Source: CALMZY01 sp052033915 (lineage in GTDB: Bacteria; Verrucomicrobiota; Kiritimatiellia; CAIQIC01; JAGNIJ01). From it: 53,642 nt of DNA. The number at the start of each line of letters is the position of its first letter. Position 1 is the first letter of the stretch. Below are positions 51,347 through 53,642 of the stretch, in pieces. The position numbers were made by a program, and so were the translations under genes. The notes below the pieces were generated by a model. The model was not told where the DNA came from. It did not search any database and worked only from the letters and a program-made list of their open reading frames with translations. Location: NCBI GenBank assembly GCA_052033915.1, contig JBPOJF010000014.1:1-53642 (forward strand). Direction: 5' to 3'.

Positions 51347-52276
51347 ATGAACAAGAGAGAACGATATCGCGGTGCGTTGCTCGGCTTGGCAGTTGGCGAT
51401 GCGCTCGGGACCACCCTTGAGTTCCACAGCCCGGGCACCTTCACGCCGATCGTGAACATGGTGGGCAGCGGTCCTTTCGACCTTCGACCTGGGCAGTGGA
51501 CAGATGATACCTCCATGGCGTTGTGCCTGGCTGAGAGCCTGATTACGAAGCGCTGCTTTGATCCATCTGACCAGATGGAAAGATATCTGCGATGGTATCG
51601 CCACGGGCATCTGAGCAGCACAGGTGAGTGTTTTGATATCGGGACAACAACATCGTCTTCATTGGAGCGTTTTGAACAAACCCATGAGCCATACTGCGGA
51701 ACAGGCAATGCTCACCACGCTGGCAACGGCTGTATTATGCGCTTGGCGCCTGTTCCACTCTTCTTTGCAGAACAACCCGAAGAAGCCATTGCGAGATCCG
51801 GCGACAGCTCCCGCACAACTCATGGAAACAGAGACTGCGTGGACGCATGCCGGTATCTCGGAGCCCTGATCGTTGGAGCGGCTCGTGGCGCAACAAAGGA
51901 TGAGTTGCTGTCCAACCGGTTCTGCCCCGTTTCCGGCTACTGGGATTCTTATCCGTTGTCTCAGAGCATTGACGAGATTGCCTCGGGTTCCTTCAAGACT
52001 AGAGAACCCCCTCAGATAAAGGGGACGGGACACGTTGTTCGTTCTCTGGAAGCGGCCTTGTGGGCGTTCAACAAGGGGACCGACTTCCGCGACGGCGCAC
52101 TTCTGTCCGTCAACTTGGGAGATGATGCCGATACGACCGGTGCAATCTACGGTCAACTCGCAGGCGCCTACTACGGGGTAGACGGCATCCCCGCGGAATG
52201 GCAGGAGAAGATAGCCAAAAGAGACCTGATATTGACCTTTGCCGACAGGCTCTGTGAGCTGGCGCATAGTTCCTAG
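51347..52276 (+). CDS. ADP-ribosylglycohydrolase
   Basis: 309 residues of the DraG/ARH family, which removes ADP-ribose from proteins, nucleic acids or metabolites with two magnesium ions. Seen: YRGALLGLAVGDALGTTLEF at the start, WTDDTSMALCLAESLI (TDDT metal motif), GNGCIMRLAPVPLFF and VNLGDDADTTGAIYGQLAGA with the GDDADT metal motif. The domain is complete and active-looking. AGGA lies 8 bp before the ATG. Its last 167 bp overlap the end of the opposite-strand gene at 52110-52652. Confidence 0.92.
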   Translation: MNKRERYRGALLGLAVGDALGTTLEFHSPGTFTPIVNMVGSGPFDLRPGQWTDDTSMALCLAESLITKRCFDPSDQMERYLRWYRHGHLSSTGECFDIGTTTSSSLERFEQTHEPYCGTGNAHHAGNGCIMRLAPVPLFFAEQPEEAIARSGDSSRTTHGNRDCVDACRYLGALIVGAARGATKDELLSNRFCPVSGYWDSYPLSQSIDEIASGSFKTREPPQIKGTGHVVRSLEAALWAFNKGTDFRDGALLSVNLGDDADTTGAIYGQLAGAYYGVDGIPAEWQEKIAKRDLILTFADRLCELAHSS

Positions 52277-52652
52277 AATGTCTTTCGCAAATCGGGCCTT
52301 GGCGTGCCTGCGATCTGCATGGAGTGGCTACTTCCGGAGACTGAGGATCGGTGGACAGGAGGGACCTGCGGAAGAACTCCTTGACCGATTCCTTGCTGAT
52401 CCCGCCGGCAACTTCCTTGTTGGCGCTGTCACATGCCGACGATTCGTGCTTAGGGAAGATCCAGGACTTGGCCGTGCAGTTCTTCTGCTCATAGACCCGG
52501 TCGTGCTTCTCGCACAGCTTCTTGATGGCCGGAGTTTCCAGGAAGTCTGGAAACCAATCGCACCCCGAGGTCTGTTTGCCGGCGTACGCCGGTTCACCTG
52601 TCAGCAGGATGCATGTTGCGATCACTCCCATGAATACGATCGGTGTCTTCAT
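52110..52652 (-). CDS. Exported phospholipase-A2-like small protein, altered C-terminus
   Basis: 180 residues as annotated. The signal peptide MKTPIVFMGVIATCILLTG ends at a likely AYA cleavage site. The mature part has CDWFPDFLETPAIKKLCEKH then DRVYEQKNC and CDSANKEV. This recalls the CxxHDxxY...C...C core of bacterial PLA2-like proteins, in which His-Asp would be catalytic. The last 55 or so residues are antisense to the ADP-ribosylglycohydrolase gene and Arg-rich, so the native end was probably lost at a junction near 52,280. AAGGAG lies 7 bp before the ATG at 52652, inside the previous gene. Confidence 0.6.
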   Translation of the reverse strand: MKTPIVFMGVIATCILLTGEPAYAGKQTSGCDWFPDFLETPAIKKLCEKHDRVYEQKNCTAKSWIFPKHESSACDSANKEVAGGISKESVKEFFRRSLLSTDPQSPEVATPCRSQARQGPICERHSRNYAPAHRACRQRSISGLFWLSSPAIPRGCRLPRSRRLRVDRRLHRSYRHHLPS

Positions 52653-53331
52653 TGTCTTGCTCCTTTGGTTTCCAGTCCCGTTGACCATGGCGCCACGAAG
52701 GGGTGATCTTTCGCATCTCGACCTGAAGGGGAATGACCAGAAACGGACCTGCTTCCTTCTGGGGTGTGGAGACGATGTAATCCCGGGGGAAGCGGGGATA
52801 GAGGTCACCCTCAGGGTATGCGTATCCGTAACGTTCATCGCGAACCATCTCAAAGAATAGCGAAGCCACTGTACGCTCCTGCCCGTAGCCTCTGAAGTCA
52901 TCCCGGATCAGCAGCGCGAGGTGGGCTCCGCAGTACTCCTCGGGGATACTCCGCCACGATTCATCGTCCTGCACATACTGTCCCAGCGCGAATGGGATCG
53001 TCTCTTTGCAGTAGTCACCATGTCGGATCAGGATCTCATCCACCTTGGAGACATCCTCAACTCGACCGAAGTGGTCGTGCCAAGGGAGGCCAAAGACAGC
53101 AATGCCCTTTCGATCAGTCACCGCCACAAGGCTCCACTTCCTGCCGACGCCACGGACGGGCTGGCCATCATCCCATCGCCCGATATCCAGACCACGGGGA
53201 TCGGCATCGGGTTCTTCATATTCTGTCCATGAGCCCTGCAAGCAGACCTCGGCTCCGGACACAGGATAGCCGGAGTCGGTATCAAGGACCTCGACGCGAA
53301 CCGCAATGGTATAGGGATGCTTCCAAGCCAT
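52594..53331 (-). CDS. Hypothetical protein with carboxypeptidase-regulatory-like domain
   Basis: 245 residues beginning MAWKHPYTIAVRVEVLDTDS, then GYPVSGAEVCLQG, a strand pattern like Big or carboxypeptidase-regulatory domains of exported proteins. It has no signal peptide of its own. The in-frame sequence directly upstream, across a single TAG at 53332-53334, encodes a signal peptide and 13 mature-type residues. I suspect this is the body of one exported protein split by an amber stop. No ribosome binding site precedes the ATG at 53331. The last 59 bp overlap the next gene. Confidence 0.6.
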   Translation of the reverse strand: MAWKHPYTIAVRVEVLDTDSGYPVSGAEVCLQGSWTEYEEPDADPRGLDIGRWDDGQPVRGVGRKWSLVAVTDRKGIAVFGLPWHDHFGRVEDVSKVDEILIRHGDYCKETIPFALGQYVQDDESWRSIPEEYCGAHLALLIRDDFRGYGQERTVASLFFEMVRDERYGYAYPEGDLYPRFPRDYIVSTPQKEAGPFLVIPLQVEMRKITPSWRHGQRDWKPKEQDNEDTDRIHGSDRNMHPADR

Positions 53332-53439
53332 CTAGAACTGCGAGTCCCATGAGCCCGCATACCAGGTCGGATCAGCCATTGCTGTTCCTGAAGATAGGAG
53401 AAGGCCAATGGCTAGTGCGTAGAATGTTCCGTGTTTCAT
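53332..53439 (-). CDS. 35-residue signal-peptide ORF, amber-terminated
   Basis: The ATG at 53439 has GGAG 9 bp upstream. It encodes MKHGTFYALAIGLLLSSGTA and then MADPTWYAGSWDSQF, a classical signal peptide (cleavage after AMA) plus 13 residues, before TAG. The next codon after TAG is the ATG of the 245-residue gene in the same frame. Either this is a secreted mini-peptide coupled to that gene, or the first part of a protein interrupted by a nonsense codon. Confidence 0.5.
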   Translation of the reverse strand: MKHGTFYALAIGLLLSSGTAMADPTWYAGSWDSQF

Positions 53440-53466
53440 GGGTCGTTTCTCCAGAGACAAGGCGGT

Positions 53467-53642
53467 CTACATGAATGGCAGGATATTGAACGTAAGGCCC
53501 AGAGCCTGGAATGGCCTCAGCATCGGCTCAATCAGATCGTTGCCGTATCGGAACAGAGCCACCATGACAAGGAGGCCGACAAGGACGGCGAGCGGTCGTG
53601 AAGACTGATGCCCAATCAGGCACCCCAGGACAGGTCGGGCGA
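53467..53642 (-). CDS. Partial membrane protein, 5' end beyond window
   Basis: The minus-strand frame is open from the right edge to TAG at 53467-53469. It encodes at least 57 residues, including the hydrophobic PLAVLVGLLVMVALF and the ending QALGLTFNILPFM. It is 27 bp upstream of the signal-peptide ORF and in the same direction, so it is probably cotranscribed. Family not recognised from this fragment. Confidence 0.5.
   Translation of the reverse strand, partial: ARPVLGCLIGHQSSRPLAVLVGLLVMVALFRYGNDLIEPMLRPFQALGLTFNILPFM

Noticed and set aside
1..53642. CRISPR arrays, rRNA genes, complete insertion sequences
   Set aside because: No regularly spaced direct repeats, rRNA-like sequence or transposase with terminal repeats was seen; the repeats present are dyads or short tandem units.

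Overview
The window joins two very different stretches of DNA. Positions 1 to about 30,500 are GC-rich bacterial backbone. Several features point to a Gram-negative member of the PVC superphylum, most likely Kiritimatiellota or a relative: lipid A and LPS genes (lpxK, a heptosyltransferase, a lipid A acyltransferase), very large secreted proteins with calcium-binding-type D-x-D-x-D-G tails, a single-chain class II glycyl-tRNA synthetase, and a verrucomicrobial-looking tyrosine-recombinase remnant. This placement is inference; there is no rRNA in the window.

Backbone layout: a partial membrane-anchored protein and a broken tRNA-Val; a secreted zinc metallopeptidase (548-4012); a PocR-type hybrid histidine kinase; a zinc-ribbon membrane protein; an LCP-family envelope protein; glyQS; an FHA-domain protein; trmB; then an envelope block (lpxK, waaF-like, a GT39-like membrane glycosyltransferase, a methyltransferase, a GT2, an lpxL-like acyltransferase, a CPBP protease, murJ). 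It continues with a 1191-residue secreted protein, uvrC, a Gfo/Idh/MocA oxidoreductase with a GT2, two lipoproteins and a DciA-like DUF721 protein. Two repeat families sit in the intergenic spaces.

At about 30,560-30,605 lies a 46-bp copy of the 3' half of a tRNA-Arg(CCT) gene, followed at once by the C-terminal remnant of a tyrosine recombinase. From here to the right edge GC content drops visibly and the genes are accessory. This is the edge of a genomic island of at least 23 kb. The intact tRNA-Arg and the other island end should lie beyond the right edge.

Island layout: (a) 30.9-38.6 kb, small cargo genes, all on the minus strand: a nucleoside hydrolase, three small proteins of mobile-element type, a Nif3-like protein, a protein ending in five tandem zinc-ribbon-like repeats plus a partial duplicate of its N-terminus, a possible NADAR/glycosyltransferase chimera, a nucleotidyltransferase and a phosphoesterase. 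Five copies of the dyad element GGCGGACA-N5-TGTC(C/A) lie among the first of these genes. (b) 38.9-50.9 kb, a transporter, a methyltransferase and a tight nine-gene operon: four radical SAM enzymes (one with a B12-binding-like N-terminus), an Ldh_2-type dehydrogenase, an aldo/keto reductase, a 38-residue peptide with a strong ribosome binding site, a class III aminotransferase, and an asparagine-synthetase-like ligase lacking its glutaminase domain. This looks like an undescribed biosynthetic pathway, possibly for a ribosomally made, radical-SAM-modified peptide, and is the best candidate for a new system. (c) 51.3-53.6 kb, an ADP-ribosylglycohydrolase and a minus-strand group of exported proteins, one apparently split by an in-frame amber stop.
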